A DNA stretch of 64,000 nt from Chitinophagaceae bacterium (lineage in GTDB: Bacteria; Bacteroidota; Bacteroidia; Chitinophagales; Chitinophagaceae), in NCBI GenBank assembly GCA_020403425.1, contig JADBXR010000009.1, positions 184,970 to 248,969 of the forward strand, given 5' to 3'. Of this stretch, positions 23,806 to 33,609 are shown piece by piece. Made by a program: the position numbers and the translations under genes. The notes under the pieces are model-generated. The model was given only the letters and a program-made list of their open reading frames with translations, did no database searches and was not told where the DNA came from. Position 1 is the stretch's first letter, and each line of letters starts with the position of its first letter.

Positions 23806-26160
23806 TTACAAACGTATGTTCCAGGTCACTGAAGGCAGTATCGGGAACAGTGACACCTGCTTGGCCACTACTTTCAAGGTTCCGGCAGTAGCCGTACCCT
23901 CCTGGTCGTAATATATGAAATACGGATTCATGCGGCTGTACAGATTGTAAATACTGAATACCCAGTTACTGCTGTACTTCCGCTGCTTTTTGGGTTGTGG
24001 CGTATAGGTGGCCGAAACATCCAGACGATGGTAGGCTTTCATCCGATATGCGTTGATGCGACTGTATTCCTGGGTAAGCACCCCTCCTACAAAATAGAAA
24101 CGTTCAGGTAAAGAAGTGGCATTCCCGGTACCATAGGTGAACACGGACGATAGTTTCCATTTCCTGTTCAGTTCATAACTGCTGACAATGGACAGATCAT
24201 GCCGCCGGTCATACCGGCTTGGATATTTCAAACCGTCATTCAGGTCGGGAAATCTGCGCCAGGTCCAGCTAAGCGTATAGCCGATCCAGCCTGTCCATCT
24301 GCCCTTCAGCTTATTTACGAAAAATTCAGCGCCATAACTCCACCCCCTGCCAAACACAAATTCTTCTTCCGGGTCCTTGAGAGACGGGGTATACCCTTCC
24401 CGGTATTCGATCTGGTTCTCCATGTTCTTATAATAGGCTTCCACAGAGGTCTCGAACATCCCATTTCCAAAATTCTTAAAATATCCCAAAGCATACTGCC
24501 AGCTGATCTGGGGTTTTACGCGAAAGGTGCTGGGTACCCAGAGATCAGTGGGCAAAGTGGAGCCCGCATTGGTCACCAGGTGTATGTATTGGAGGTTACG
24601 AGTGGCGGCTATTTTGATAGACTCGTTCTCATTGATACTGAAACGTAAGGTAGCGCGGGGTTCGAGGCCGCCATAGGTCTTCACGTTCTGTCCGGGGCCA
24701 TATACTGTACTGTCGGTCTTATTACCATTGGCATCCCGCTGGTACCTGGTGAAACGTCCCACCTGTTGGAACAGGCTGTACCGGAGGCCCAGGTTCAGTT
24801 TGAGTCTGGGATTGATCTCCCAGTCATCCTGCACATACACAGCCACTTCATTGGCGAATTTCCGGGTAGAGTTATTGGGCGCAAACACCACACTATCCTG
24901 GTTACCACTGAGAATATTGGGTAAAAATGTATGATAGGTATACTGCAGACCGAACCGGATCTTATGTTCGGGAACCGGATAAAAATCCACATCCGTTTTG
25001 GCTGTGAGGTCACGGATGCCCGATGACAGGCGCAGGTTCAGGTCGTTCTGCCTGCCATCCAGTGAAAAACGGTAATCGTTGTATACGAGTGTGGTATTGG
25101 CAAACAGTTGTTTATTGAAGATATGGTTCCAGCGCAGGGTGGCCGTTGCATTACCCCAGGGTATGGTAGTACTGAAAGACCGTTTGGAATTATTGAAATT
25201 GAACTTATCCTTACCAAAATAACCACTCAGGAACAGCTTGTCCTTTTCAGAGAACTGGTAATTCATTTTGGCGTTCAGGTCGTAGAAATAATAACCGGAG
25301 CCATAGTATTCGCTGGTCTTGCTGATCATGGGTTTGGCCAGGGCATCGATATAGGTCCTGCGTGCAGAGATCATATACGATGCTTTGTTCTTTTTGATCG
25401 GTCCCTGAATGGAAAAACGTGATGCAATGAGCCCGATGCCAGCATCCACCTGTGTGGTATGTTGGTTACCCTCTTTCATGGCAACATCCACCACGGACGA
25501 TATGCGTCCGCCATACTGTGCAGGCATACCGCCCTTGATCAGGGTTACATTTTTGATGGCATCGGAATTGAATACCGAGAAAAAACCGAACAGGTGACCC
25601 GTATTGTATACCACCGCATCATCCAGTAAGATCAGGTTCTGGTCAGGCCCACCGCCGCGTACATAGAACCCGGCATTGCCTTCTCCCGCATTCCGAACGC
25701 CAGGCAGCAGCTGCAGTGTTTTCAGGATATCCACTTCGCCTAAAAATGCAGGTAATGCCCTGGCGGTATTCACACTCAGTTCAAACTTGCCCATCTGGGC
25801 CGTTTTGACATTATTGTCCCGTTTTCTGCCATAAACGGTCACATTACTGATCTGTGCAGAATTGGGCAACAGTAAAATATTCTGTTGCAGATTGGCATTC
25901 AGGTTCAGGTCAAATTCACGGGTCTGATACCCCACAAAAGAGCAGGTAATGGTATAAACACCTTTTTTGAGGGTGATGGAATAAAAACCATACTGGTTGC
26001 TGACAACGGTCTTGTTTTCAGGTCTGCAGCTGAGATTGGCGCCAATCAACGTTTCGCCAGTAAGGGAATCCTTGATATAACCGTTAAAAGTAAACTTATC
26101 CTGGGCCTGTAGCTTTGCCAGGGTAAAACAGGCCAATACCCAAATCAATAGTTTCTGCAT
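23806..26160 (-). CDS. TonB-dependent receptor with carboxypeptidase-like N-terminal domain
   Basis: A 784-residue outer-membrane protein. After a signal peptide (about 1-19) comes a CarboxypepD_reg-like domain (about 22-110, FNGYIKDSLTGETLIGANL to VGYQTREFDL). A plug domain follows (about 115-235) with LKTLQLLPGVRNAGEGNAGFYVRGGGPDQNLILLDDAVVYN in its middle, then a long beta-barrel ending near the C-terminal SVTWNIRL. These receptors import ligands using TonB energy. No SusD homologue is nearby, so it is not a classical SusCD pair. The preceding lipoprotein gene (26210) is 49 bases upstream and may share its transcript. The ligand is unknown. Confidence 0.92.
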   Translation of the reverse strand: MQKLLIWVLACFTLAKLQAQDKFTFNGYIKDSLTGETLIGANLSCRPENKTVVSNQYGFYSITLKKGVYTITCSFVGYQTREFDLNLNANLQQNILLLPNSAQISNVTVYGRKRDNNVKTAQMGKFELSVNTARALPAFLGEVDILKTLQLLPGVRNAGEGNAGFYVRGGGPDQNLILLDDAVVYNTGHLFGFFSVFNSDAIKNVTLIKGGMPAQYGGRISSVVDVAMKEGNQHTTQVDAGIGLIASRFSIQGPIKKNKASYMISARRTYIDALAKPMISKTSEYYGSGYYFYDLNAKMNYQFSEKDKLFLSGYFGKDKFNFNNSKRSFSTTIPWGNATATLRWNHIFNKQLFANTTLVYNDYRFSLDGRQNDLNLRLSSGIRDLTAKTDVDFYPVPEHKIRFGLQYTYHTFLPNILSGNQDSVVFAPNNSTRKFANEVAVYVQDDWEINPRLKLNLGLRYSLFQQVGRFTRYQRDANGNKTDSTVYGPGQNVKTYGGLEPRATLRFSINENESIKIAATRNLQYIHLVTNAGSTLPTDLWVPSTFRVKPQISWQYALGYFKNFGNGMFETSVEAYYKNMENQIEYREGYTPSLKDPEEEFVFGRGWSYGAEFFVNKLKGRWTGWIGYTLSWTWRRFPDLNDGLKYPSRYDRRHDLSIVSSYELNRKWKLSSVFTYGTGNATSLPERFYFVGGVLTQEYSRINAYRMKAYHRLDVSATYTPQPKKQRKYSSNWVFSIYNLYSRMNPYFIYYDQEGTATAGTLKVVAKQVSLFPILPSVTWNIRL

Positions 26161-26209
26161 AATCGTCTATATCCAACAATGCAACATGAGGAAAGTTGGC
26201 TTCTGGTCA

Positions 26210-26797
26210 CTAGTAATGTCTGAAATCCAGGGAATCCCTTAATTCGCCACAATCCAGCTTCTTTTTGGGCAGGTAAGGATTCCGGATTTCCTTGCCATGA
26301 CTTAACCAGGTACCCCCTTGGTCACTGAACGCATCCGCGCAGTAAAACTGGTAAATGATCTGCCGGTCGTAGTGAACGGTACGGATCAGGTCGTACAACT
26401 GGTCGCTCACCAGCTGGTACGATTTCCTTTTGGGTTCCAGTTCCGTCTCGCCCAGTAAACCCTTGAGTTCGGATGATATACCTATCGCATAACTGCGGGC
26501 GGTGGCCACTATATTCGTATCGGCCTTCAGTTCATCGAGTTTCAGACTGTCGGCCGCCAGCAGCAGGCGTTGGGAAGCTGCCGCGATACCCGTGTCATTT
26601 TCCGAGATAAAATGGTCCGTAAGCGAATAATACTGGGATAGCATATCCCCGAAAGACAGGTTAAAGGCTTCGGAATTAGCGCTTTGCGACAGAGCTACCG
26701 GCGGCTGGTGTGCAGAGACCGGTTCTGTGGTCTTCTGGTCGCTGTTCTGGCAGGAAGCAAGCAAAACGGCGATACCATACAGCAAATACTTCCGCAT
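26210..26797 (-). CDS. DUF3347-type lipoprotein
   Basis: Encodes 195 residues from the ATG at 26797 (MRKYLLYGIAVLLASCQNSD), a lipoprotein signal with the Cys at 16; an in-frame start 21 bases earlier was rejected. The helical middle and the C-terminal FYCADAFSDQGGTWLSHGKEIRNPYLPKKKLDCGE match the DUF3347 pattern (usually CPMA...GG.WLS...I.NPYYG..M..CG). Here the CPMA is changed to CADA. DUF3347 domains are often found with heavy-metal efflux components, but no such genes are adjacent. It lies upstream of the TonB-dependent receptor on the same strand. Confidence 0.75.
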   Translation of the reverse strand: MRKYLLYGIAVLLASCQNSDQKTTEPVSAHQPPVALSQSANSEAFNLSFGDMLSQYYSLTDHFISENDTGIAAASQRLLLAADSLKLDELKADTNIVATARSYAIGISSELKGLLGETELEPKRKSYQLVSDQLYDLIRTVHYDRQIIYQFYCADAFSDQGGTWLSHGKEIRNPYLPKKKLDCGELRDSLDFRHY

Positions 26798-26815
26798 AGG
26801 AAAAAATTTAGATAA

Positions 26816-26823
26816 CAAAAATA
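26816..26823 (-). promoter_or_regulatory. Putative -7 box of the DUF3347 gene
   Basis: Minus strand TATTTTTG fits TAnnTTTG and lies 18 bases before the chosen ATG at 26797. It overlaps the rejected upstream start, which supports the shorter reading frame. Confidence 0.4.
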
Positions 26824-26853
26824 AAGCAAATAGAATTGGGAGCTGTTTGCATT

Positions 26854-26861
26854 TACCTTTG
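26854..26861 (+). promoter_or_regulatory. Putative -7 box of the ABC-F gene
   Basis: TACCTTTG matches TAnnTTTG, 23 bases before the ATG at 26885. It is divergent from the box at 26816-26823. No ideal -33 element was seen. Confidence 0.42.
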
Positions 26862-26884
26862 CGGCCTTAAATACTTGTTAATAG

Positions 26885-28846
26885 ATGTTGATAGGATTCC
26901 AGAATGTTACGTTTGAATTTGGGGCAAGGGTAATTGTAGAAGATGCCACCTGGCATATACAGCCCGGCGACCGTATTGGCCTGATCGGTTATAATGGTAC
27001 CGGCAAATCCACTTTGCTGAAAGTGCTCGTGGGCGAATACACCCCTTCGAAAGGAACCGTGGAGAAAAGCAAGGAAACCACGATCGGTTACCTGCACCAG
27101 GACCTGCTGAGTTTCGATACCAACGACAACATCACCGAAGTGGCCCTGAGTGCTTTTGAGCGTGTTCGCGAACTGGAGAAAGAGATCGAACAACTGGGGC
27201 ATGCACTGGAAAAAGACTCCGAGAACGAAGAATTGCTGATCCGCTATACAGATGCCCTGCACGAACTGGATGTGCTGGACGGATATAATATTCACCGCAA
27301 AGCCGAAGAGGTACTGCATGGCCTGGGCTTCAGCAATGAAGACCTGGTGCGACCCTATAAAGAGTTCAGTGGAGGCTGGCGCATGCGCGTGCTGCTGGCA
27401 AAAATGATCCTGCAGCAGCCAGATGTGCTGTTGATGGACGAACCGACCAACCACTTGGACCTCCCTTCCATTGAATGGCTGGAGAAATACCTGCTGCATT
27501 ACAAAGGCAGTGTGGTGATCGTGAGTCACGATAAATTCTTCCTGAACAGGATGGTGAACAAGATAGTGGAACTGTACCAGCAGCAGTTACATATCTATTC
27601 CGGCGACTACGAGTTCTATGAGCAGGAGAAGATGATCCGTATAGATATGCAACAGAAGGCTTACGAGAACCAGCAGGATTATATCCGCCAGCAGGAACGC
27701 TTTATCGAACGTTTCAAGGCCAAAGCCAGCAAGGCCGCACAGGCACAAAGCGTGCAGAAACGGCTTGACAAGATCGAAAAGATCGAGGATGTAAAACTGG
27801 AACGCCCCGACCTGCGCATCAATTTCCAGCTGGACAAAGTTCCCGGAAAGATATTGGTGCACCTGAAAGATGTGAGCAAGAGCTTCGGCAAGCTCAATAT
27901 CGTGGATCATACCAGTGCCGAGATAGAAAGAGGCGATAAGATCGCTTTGATCGGTGCTAACGGAAAGGGTAAGTCCACTGTGCTGCGCATGATCGCCGGC
28001 ACGGAGAAATTCGATGGCGAGCGCGTTTGGGGCCATAACGTGGAAGAGAGCTTCTATGCGCAGCACCAGCTGGAGGCCCTGACGCTCAACAATAACCTGC
28101 TGGAAGAACTGCAGCAATGTGGCAGCAAAAAAACAGATGTGGAATTACGCGCCCTGCTGGGGGCCTTCCTGTTCAGCGGAGATGATGTTGACAAGAAGAT
28201 CAAAGTGCTCAGCGGAGGCGAAAAAGCCCGCGTGGCACTGGCCAAAACCATTGTGAGCAAGGCCAATTTCCTGCTGCTGGATGAACCTACCAACCACCTG
28301 GACATGCACTCGGTAGAATTGCTGGCCGAGGCCCTGAATAAATATGAGGGCAGTTATATCCTGGTGAGCCACGACCGTTATTTTATTTCCAAGACCGCCA
28401 ATAAGATCTGGGAGATCGTTGACCACCAGATCAAGGAATTCAAAGGCACCTACCAGGAATGGGTTGACTGGAACGAACGAATGGCCAGGATCAACGCAGA
28501 AAAACAGAAACAGGGCATAACAGACAGTAAACCCGAACCGGCCCCGGTGGCCAAACCCGTGGTAGCGGAAAAACAGACAACCCCTGCTCCAATCAACCGC
28601 GAACTGCAGAAAGAACTGCAGAAGGAACAGCGCCGCCTGACCAACCTGGAAACACAGCTCACCAAGGCCAAAGAAGAAGAAAGCCGCTTTGAACAGGCGT
28701 TGGGCGATCCCGACAACTATGCCGATAAAGGCAAATTCGTCCAGATAGAAGCTGATTACACCAAGGCGAAAAAAGAACGGGAAAGACTGGAAAAGGAATA
28801 CGAGACAGCCTTTGAAAAAGTGCTGGAACTTGAATCGCAGCTTTAG
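26885..28846 (+). CDS. ABC-F family ATPase (Uup-like)
   Basis: A 653-residue soluble protein with two ABC ATPase domains and no membrane helices. Domain 1 has GYNGTGKSTL (Walker A), FSGGWRMR (signature) and LLMDEPTNHLDL. A helical linker with RFIERFKAKASKAAQAQSVQKRLDK follows. Domain 2 has GANGKGKST, LSGGEKARVALAKT and LLLDEPTNHLD. The C-terminal 110 residues are a Glu/Lys-rich coiled coil like that of Uup. ABC-F proteins act on the ribosome to rescue or tune translation; a few give antibiotic resistance. The linker and coiled coil favour a housekeeping role. Its stop overlaps that of the convergent hutG gene. Confidence 0.93.
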   Translation: MLIGFQNVTFEFGARVIVEDATWHIQPGDRIGLIGYNGTGKSTLLKVLVGEYTPSKGTVEKSKETTIGYLHQDLLSFDTNDNITEVALSAFERVRELEKEIEQLGHALEKDSENEELLIRYTDALHELDVLDGYNIHRKAEEVLHGLGFSNEDLVRPYKEFSGGWRMRVLLAKMILQQPDVLLMDEPTNHLDLPSIEWLEKYLLHYKGSVVIVSHDKFFLNRMVNKIVELYQQQLHIYSGDYEFYEQEKMIRIDMQQKAYENQQDYIRQQERFIERFKAKASKAAQAQSVQKRLDKIEKIEDVKLERPDLRINFQLDKVPGKILVHLKDVSKSFGKLNIVDHTSAEIERGDKIALIGANGKGKSTVLRMIAGTEKFDGERVWGHNVEESFYAQHQLEALTLNNNLLEELQQCGSKKTDVELRALLGAFLFSGDDVDKKIKVLSGGEKARVALAKTIVSKANFLLLDEPTNHLDMHSVELLAEALNKYEGSYILVSHDRYFISKTANKIWEIVDHQIKEFKGTYQEWVDWNERMARINAEKQKQGITDSKPEPAPVAKPVVAEKQTTPAPINRELQKELQKEQRRLTNLETQLTKAKEEESRFEQALGDPDNYADKGKFVQIEADYTKAKKERERLEKEYETAFEKVLELESQL

Positions 28847-29895
28847 GCGATGGACATGGCCTTTACAAAATCGCTGACGAGATAACTGATCATTTTGCCT
28901 GTTGCAGGATTGGTTCTTCCATCAGACAACTGTACTGCACCCTCGCAGATATGCAGGTATGCCACTTTACTGTCGGCTGCTGCAAAATTCAGGAACTGTC
29001 TGGCATGGTTGAGCGAAACACCCGCCGGGCTGGTAGCACTGCTCAACGCATGTTCAATACAATCCAGGTCAAGCTCCAGTCCGCATAAGGTATCATTCGT
29101 AAAATTAGTGGCATGACCTATCGCTTGCAGGAATGTTCTTTTCTCATGAATGAAAATGTCTTCATAAGTGATGCAGTCCACGAACGGATTGTTCACCACA
29201 TCCATCCACACATTCTGTGGCAGGTAATTTTCGTGTAAACACAGGACAAAATATTTTTCCAGGTACCCGTCCGCTTCGGCATAACTGAAACCATTGCCGC
29301 TATGTCGTCCTTCCATGGGTCTGAAGTCAGCATGGGCATCCAGGTTAATGGCATTGATCTGCGCAATGGGCAGTACACCCGCTTTATAAAATCCTTTGGC
29401 GGCACCTTTGATGCAGGGATAGGAATTGTTATGTCCCCCACCGATCACGATCGGGATCTTCTTGTTCTGGGTGATGATATGGACCAGTTGCTCCACTTCG
29501 TCATCGATCGCGTTCACCGCATGCCGGTAAGCGGCCAGTCGTTCCTCGTAATCATGTGCATGCTGTTCGATCAGTCGTTCCATATCCGAGAAATCAAAAT
29601 GACCCAGCAACAGCACATCACTTCCTTCCAGGAAATCGTTGCTCTGGATATTCGCGAATGCGTTCAGGAAAGCCAGCCAGGCCGAATCGGTTCCACCAAT
29701 GCCCATATTGGCTTTCACACCAATATCTTCCGGGATACCCAGCAACACGAACGAAGCACTGGACTGCTGTAAAGAAGCTTCCAGTTGGTTGGGATCGGCC
29801 AGTACCTGCAAACGCTCGCCCAGTTTGGTCTCAAAACGACGGATACGCGTGAGGGAAAGTATATCCTGTTTGTTGTAGAATCTGAAATGACCCAT
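28843..29895 (-). CDS. hutG: Formimidoylglutamase (arginase family)
   Basis: A 350-residue member of the arginase/agmatinase superfamily. The metal-binding segments are visible as GGGHNNSYP, INLDAHADFRP and LELDLDCIEHA. The middle His-Asn-Asn replaces the usual GGDHS, a variation seen in Bacteroidota formimidoylglutamases. The reaction converts N-formimidoyl-glutamate to glutamate and formamide, the last step of histidine degradation. It lies 56 bases after hutI on the same strand, which strongly supports this role over arginase or agmatinase. Its 3' end overlaps the ABC-F gene by 4 bases. Confidence 0.85.
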   Translation of the reverse strand: MGHFRFYNKQDILSLTRIRRFETKLGERLQVLADPNQLEASLQQSSASFVLLGIPEDIGVKANMGIGGTDSAWLAFLNAFANIQSNDFLEGSDVLLLGHFDFSDMERLIEQHAHDYEERLAAYRHAVNAIDDEVEQLVHIITQNKKIPIVIGGGHNNSYPCIKGAAKGFYKAGVLPIAQINAINLDAHADFRPMEGRHSGNGFSYAEADGYLEKYFVLCLHENYLPQNVWMDVVNNPFVDCITYEDIFIHEKRTFLQAIGHATNFTNDTLCGLELDLDCIEHALSSATSPAGVSLNHARQFLNFAAADSKVAYLHICEGAVQLSDGRTNPATGKMISYLVSDFVKAMSIA

Positions 29896-29951
29896 ATGAC
29901 AATGTTTTCCCGGATAAGATAATAGGATGCCGACAGCTATCCTAAATATAC

Positions 29952-31193
29952 TTAAATAAACGACCCGTTGATCAATACTTTATCGATCAGATTGGAGCCA
30001 AAAGCATACGGCAGGTAAGCCAAAGAAGGAATGGGCTGGGTAATGATGAGGTTGGCCCTTTTGCCCGGGGTGATACTGCCCAGTTCTTGCCCTAGTTCCA
30101 TGGCAAAAGCCCCATTGATGGTGGCAGCATTGATGGCTTCCTCCGGCAACAGTTTCATCTGGATACAGCTCATGGAAAGTACCAGGTTCATATTGCCGCT
30201 GGGACTGGATCCGGGGTTATAGTCCGAAGCCAGCGCAATGGCGCAACCTTTCTCGATCAAAGCCCTTGCAGGCTGAAAAGGCATACGCAGGAAAAAAGCG
30301 GCAGTAGGCAGCAAAGTGCCGATCGTGTTTGATGCGGCCAGCGTTTCCATGGCATGTTCATCCATGGTCTCCAGGTGATCGACAGATAGGGCGCCCAACT
30401 TGATCCCTATTTCCGTACCGCCCGATACATGCAACTGGTTGGCATGGATCTTGGGTTTCAGACCAATGGCCATACCGGAACGACAGATCCTTTCCGTTTC
30501 CTCCGGATTGAAAAAGCCCTGTTCGCAAAACACATCGATATAATCTGCCAATCCCTCCGCCGCAATGGCAGGCAACATATCATCAATGATCATCCGGATA
30601 TACCCTTCATGATCTTCCCGGTAGGCAAGCGGAAAGGTATGCGCCCCCAGGAAACTGGCTTTCACCGGTATCGGGGCTTTTTCTTTCAGGCGTTTGATGA
30701 CGCGCAGCATCTTTAATTCACCGGCCACGGTAAGTCCATAACCACTCTTGATCTCTATGGCGCCGGTTCCCAAACGCATGAGCGATTGTAACCGCTCCCA
30801 TGCCTGGTCAAACAATATGTCTTCCGGCGTATCGTTCAGTTTCTGCGCAGAATTCAGGATGCCGCCACCTTTTGCTGCGATCTCAGCATAGGAAAGTCCC
30901 CTGATCTTATCAACGAACTCCTCTTCCCTGCTGGCGGCAAATACAATATGGGTATGACTGTCGCACCAGGCAGGCAGAATAGTGGCTCCCTGGGCATCGT
31001 ACAGGTCTTCCCCTTCCTGGAATTCTCGGTTGGCCAGGGTTGCCATCTTGCCGTATCCCTGGATCCGGCCATCCCTGATCAGCAACCAGGCATCTTCGAT
31101 CACCGGCAGGTATGCCAATTCGGCTCCGCGCAATATCGTGGGGCTCTCGCGAACATTTACCAGTTGCCGGATGTTGGTGATCAGCAGGTTCAT
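29952..31193 (-). CDS. hutI: Imidazolonepropionase
   Basis: A 413-residue amidohydrolase-superfamily enzyme that opens the ring of imidazolonepropionate to N-formimidoyl-glutamate, step three of histidine degradation. Metal and active-site motifs: CDSHTHIVFAASREEEF, KSGYGLT, SFLGAHTFP, HANQLHVSGG, VDHLETMDEHA and ASDYNPGSSPSGNM. Length matches HutI (about 410). It forms a two-gene unit with hutG. The first two enzymes (HutH, HutU) are not in this window. Confidence 0.95.
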   Translation of the reverse strand: MNLLITNIRQLVNVRESPTILRGAELAYLPVIEDAWLLIRDGRIQGYGKMATLANREFQEGEDLYDAQGATILPAWCDSHTHIVFAASREEEFVDKIRGLSYAEIAAKGGGILNSAQKLNDTPEDILFDQAWERLQSLMRLGTGAIEIKSGYGLTVAGELKMLRVIKRLKEKAPIPVKASFLGAHTFPLAYREDHEGYIRMIIDDMLPAIAAEGLADYIDVFCEQGFFNPEETERICRSGMAIGLKPKIHANQLHVSGGTEIGIKLGALSVDHLETMDEHAMETLAASNTIGTLLPTAAFFLRMPFQPARALIEKGCAIALASDYNPGSSPSGNMNLVLSMSCIQMKLLPEEAINAATINGAFAMELGQELGSITPGKRANLIITQPIPSLAYLPYAFGSNLIDKVLINGSFI

Positions 31194-31247
31194 ACAGGCA
31201 AATTAACCAGAAACTCAGGAATCCCCAATAAAGCTTTATTTTAAAAT

Positions 31248-31970
31248 ATGATCTGTCAACTCATCGTGGTTAGATACCCTAAATGGCTGGGCTGGGCCGG
31301 ATTCCTGTCAATGGCCATCTTTCGTTTACCGCTCTGGCTTTCCCCAAAAATCAGCTTCTGGAAACTGATGGGTTGCGGCCGCAATGGCACATTCGATAAA
31401 ACACCGGACTGGCGGCAGTGGGCGGTCTTACTGGTATGGCAGCAGCAAGCAGATACCAGCGATGCCCCTTCACGCGCAGACATGGCAGGAAAAAAACCAA
31501 GCTTATTCAACAGCTGGTGGCAATTCTTTGGCTGTGAGAAATGGGAACTACTGCTGGAACCCATTGAAGGACATGGAACCTGGGACGGCAAGGGCTGCTT
31601 TGGTGACCTACCCAAACAAACCGATCATGAGGGCCTGATCGGTATCTTAACAAGGGCCACCATACGTCCCGGTAAACTGGGCAGTTTCTGGAAACATGTT
31701 GACGGCGTAGCCAGCCAAATGACGGCTGCCGATGGTTTTATCACGTCCCTGGGCATTGGTGAAGTTCCCTGGATCAAACAAGCCACTTTCAGTATATGGG
31801 AGAACCGGGAAAAGATGAAACAGTTCGCCTACCAGATGCAGGAACATGCCGAAGTGATCCGTAAAACGAGAAAAGAGGACTGGTACAGCGAAGACATGTT
31901 CGTAAGGTTCCGGATCCTCTCTGCCAAAGGCAGTCTGCAAGGCCATAACCCTTTGCAGGGAAAGTTGTAA
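31248..31970 (+). CDS. Spheroidene monooxygenase (CrtA)-like protein
   Basis: A 240-residue protein resembling CrtA, the heme-containing spheroidene monooxygenase of carotenoid synthesis. Shared features are the N-terminal LGWAGFLSMAIFRLPL, FWKLMGCGRNGTFDKTPDWRQWAVLLVW, ILTRATIRPGKLGSFWKHV, GIGEVPWIKQATFSIWENREKMKQFAYQ and the C-terminal VIRKTRKEDWYSEDMFVRFRI. No other carotenoid genes are nearby, so its substrate may differ. It is divergent from hutI and stands alone. I am fairly sure of the family and unsure of the reaction. Confidence 0.72.
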   Translation: MICQLIVVRYPKWLGWAGFLSMAIFRLPLWLSPKISFWKLMGCGRNGTFDKTPDWRQWAVLLVWQQQADTSDAPSRADMAGKKPSLFNSWWQFFGCEKWELLLEPIEGHGTWDGKGCFGDLPKQTDHEGLIGILTRATIRPGKLGSFWKHVDGVASQMTAADGFITSLGIGEVPWIKQATFSIWENREKMKQFAYQMQEHAEVIRKTRKEDWYSEDMFVRFRILSAKGSLQGHNPLQGKL

Positions 31971-32132
31971 CTTGCTGCTAGAACCTATGAACCACTGTAG
32001 CACCATATCACTCCTGACCGCCCATTTCGCCTGGATGTACCGCGGACTGAACGCTATGCCGGATCATTGACAACAACAGATACCCCCCTATTGTCAACCT
32101 TTTTTTCATTGATCCCAGCTTAATTCTTTTGT

Positions 32133-33578
32133 ATGGATAAGACATTATCTGTAAACTCCGAAATAGGAACCTTACGACGTTTATTGGTACATAGTCCGGA
32201 CAGCGGCCTGGGTAAAGTTGTGCCTTCCAAAGCGCAGGACTGGCTGTTCGAAGACATTGTGCACCTGGACACCATCCGCCGGAACGAATACGATTATTAC
32301 ACCAAACTGCTCTTGTATTTTCTCGATCCGGAAAAAATAAAGGGACACCTGAGCAAAATAGATGCCCCTGAAGCCAACCGGAATTTTTACAAACCCGAAC
32401 ATCCTGATTTTTTTGCATCGGAGAATGTGGTGGAGCTGGAATGGTTGCTGGCACAAGTGCTGGGCGATAAAGATATCCTCACCAAACTGGTAGCTTCGGT
32501 CTGTGCCATCGAGGGTTGCACGTACCGGGTGCAGAACGACCTGCTAGGATATACACCTGCCGAGCTGGCCAAAACATTCATTTCAGGCACTTCGCGCAAC
32601 AAACAATTGCTGTTTGCCCCGATACCCAATTTCATTTTTACGCGCGATATCGGCATTACCATCAAAGACCATGTGTTGTTGAACAAACCCGCCAAAAAAG
32701 CCCGTACCCGCGAGACCTTGCTGGCCAAATACATTTTCTTCCATCACCCCATGTTCAGCAGGTACCGCGACAATATCATTGAGCTGGCCGATTCCAATCA
32801 CAGCTTTCTCGTACCCAAGGACGATGATGAACGAAAGATCACACTGGAAGGCGGCGATATCATGGTGGTCAGTGACCAGCACCTGCTGGTGGGTGTCAGT
32901 GAACGCACATCCTCGGAAGCTGCCGTGAAGATCACCAATACCCTGTTTGCCAAAGGGCTGATGGAGAAGGTCACCATCGTTAAAATACCCAAGAAGCGCG
33001 ATTACATGCATATCGACACCGTATTCACGCAGGTAAAAAGGGATGTTTGGGTGATGCTGGGTAATTTCTCGCGCAAAGCCATTAAACACGAGGATGAAGA
33101 TGCCATTGAGCGCATACTGGAAGTGAAAAAAGAAGAGAAGATCAAGATACTGCAGTTCCATAAGAAACATCCCGACAACCCGGTTTCGTTCGACAGCCTG
33201 GAAGACCTGTTGATCGACATCAGCAGGAAGGACCTGAACTGCAGCGGCGAAATACGTTTTATCTATTCGGGCAATAATGAATTTCCGTACAGTGCCAGGG
33301 AACAATGGACAGACTCCTGTAACCTGCTGGCCCTGAAAGAAGGTGTGGTACTGGGATATGACCGGAACGACAAGACCACGGAAGCATTCAGGAATGCCGG
33401 TTTCCAGGTGATCCATGCCAGTGACCTATTGGAGCAACTGGAAGCAGGTACCCTACAGACGGATACCATCAGCGATACGCTGATACTGATGCCATCGGCA
33501 GAACTATCCAGGGCACGGGGTGGTTTTCACTGCATGAGTATGCCGTTATGGCGCGAGCCATTGAGCCCTGATAAGTGA
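32133..33578 (+). CDS. Arginine deiminase family protein
   Basis: A 481-residue pentein-fold enzyme expected to hydrolyse arginine to citrulline and ammonia. Key motifs are NFIFTRDIGI, LEGGDIMVVSDQHLLVGVSERTS (catalytic Asp region), DYMHIDTVFTQV (catalytic His) and, near the C-terminus, RARGGFHCMSMPLWRE, which carries the catalytic Cys in the conserved ADI sequence. It is longer than typical ADI (about 410), with extra helical material near residues 310-370. The CtlX-like gene starts 31 bases after its stop, suggesting that the citrulline formed is used at once. No arcB or arcC is near. Confidence 0.87.
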   Translation: MDKTLSVNSEIGTLRRLLVHSPDSGLGKVVPSKAQDWLFEDIVHLDTIRRNEYDYYTKLLLYFLDPEKIKGHLSKIDAPEANRNFYKPEHPDFFASENVVELEWLLAQVLGDKDILTKLVASVCAIEGCTYRVQNDLLGYTPAELAKTFISGTSRNKQLLFAPIPNFIFTRDIGITIKDHVLLNKPAKKARTRETLLAKYIFFHHPMFSRYRDNIIELADSNHSFLVPKDDDERKITLEGGDIMVVSDQHLLVGVSERTSSEAAVKITNTLFAKGLMEKVTIVKIPKKRDYMHIDTVFTQVKRDVWVMLGNFSRKAIKHEDEDAIERILEVKKEEKIKILQFHKKHPDNPVSFDSLEDLLIDISRKDLNCSGEIRFIYSGNNEFPYSAREQWTDSCNLLALKEGVVLGYDRNDKTTEAFRNAGFQVIHASDLLEQLEAGTLQTDTISDTLILMPSAELSRARGGFHCMSMPLWREPLSPDK

Positions 33579-33609
33579 ACCGTATCTTGAATTTTTGAAA
33601 CCCGACAAC

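Noticed and set aside
26885..28846. Antibiotic-resistance ABC-F protein
   Set aside because: The C-terminal coiled coil and Uup-like layout point to a housekeeping member, and no resistance or mobile context is present.
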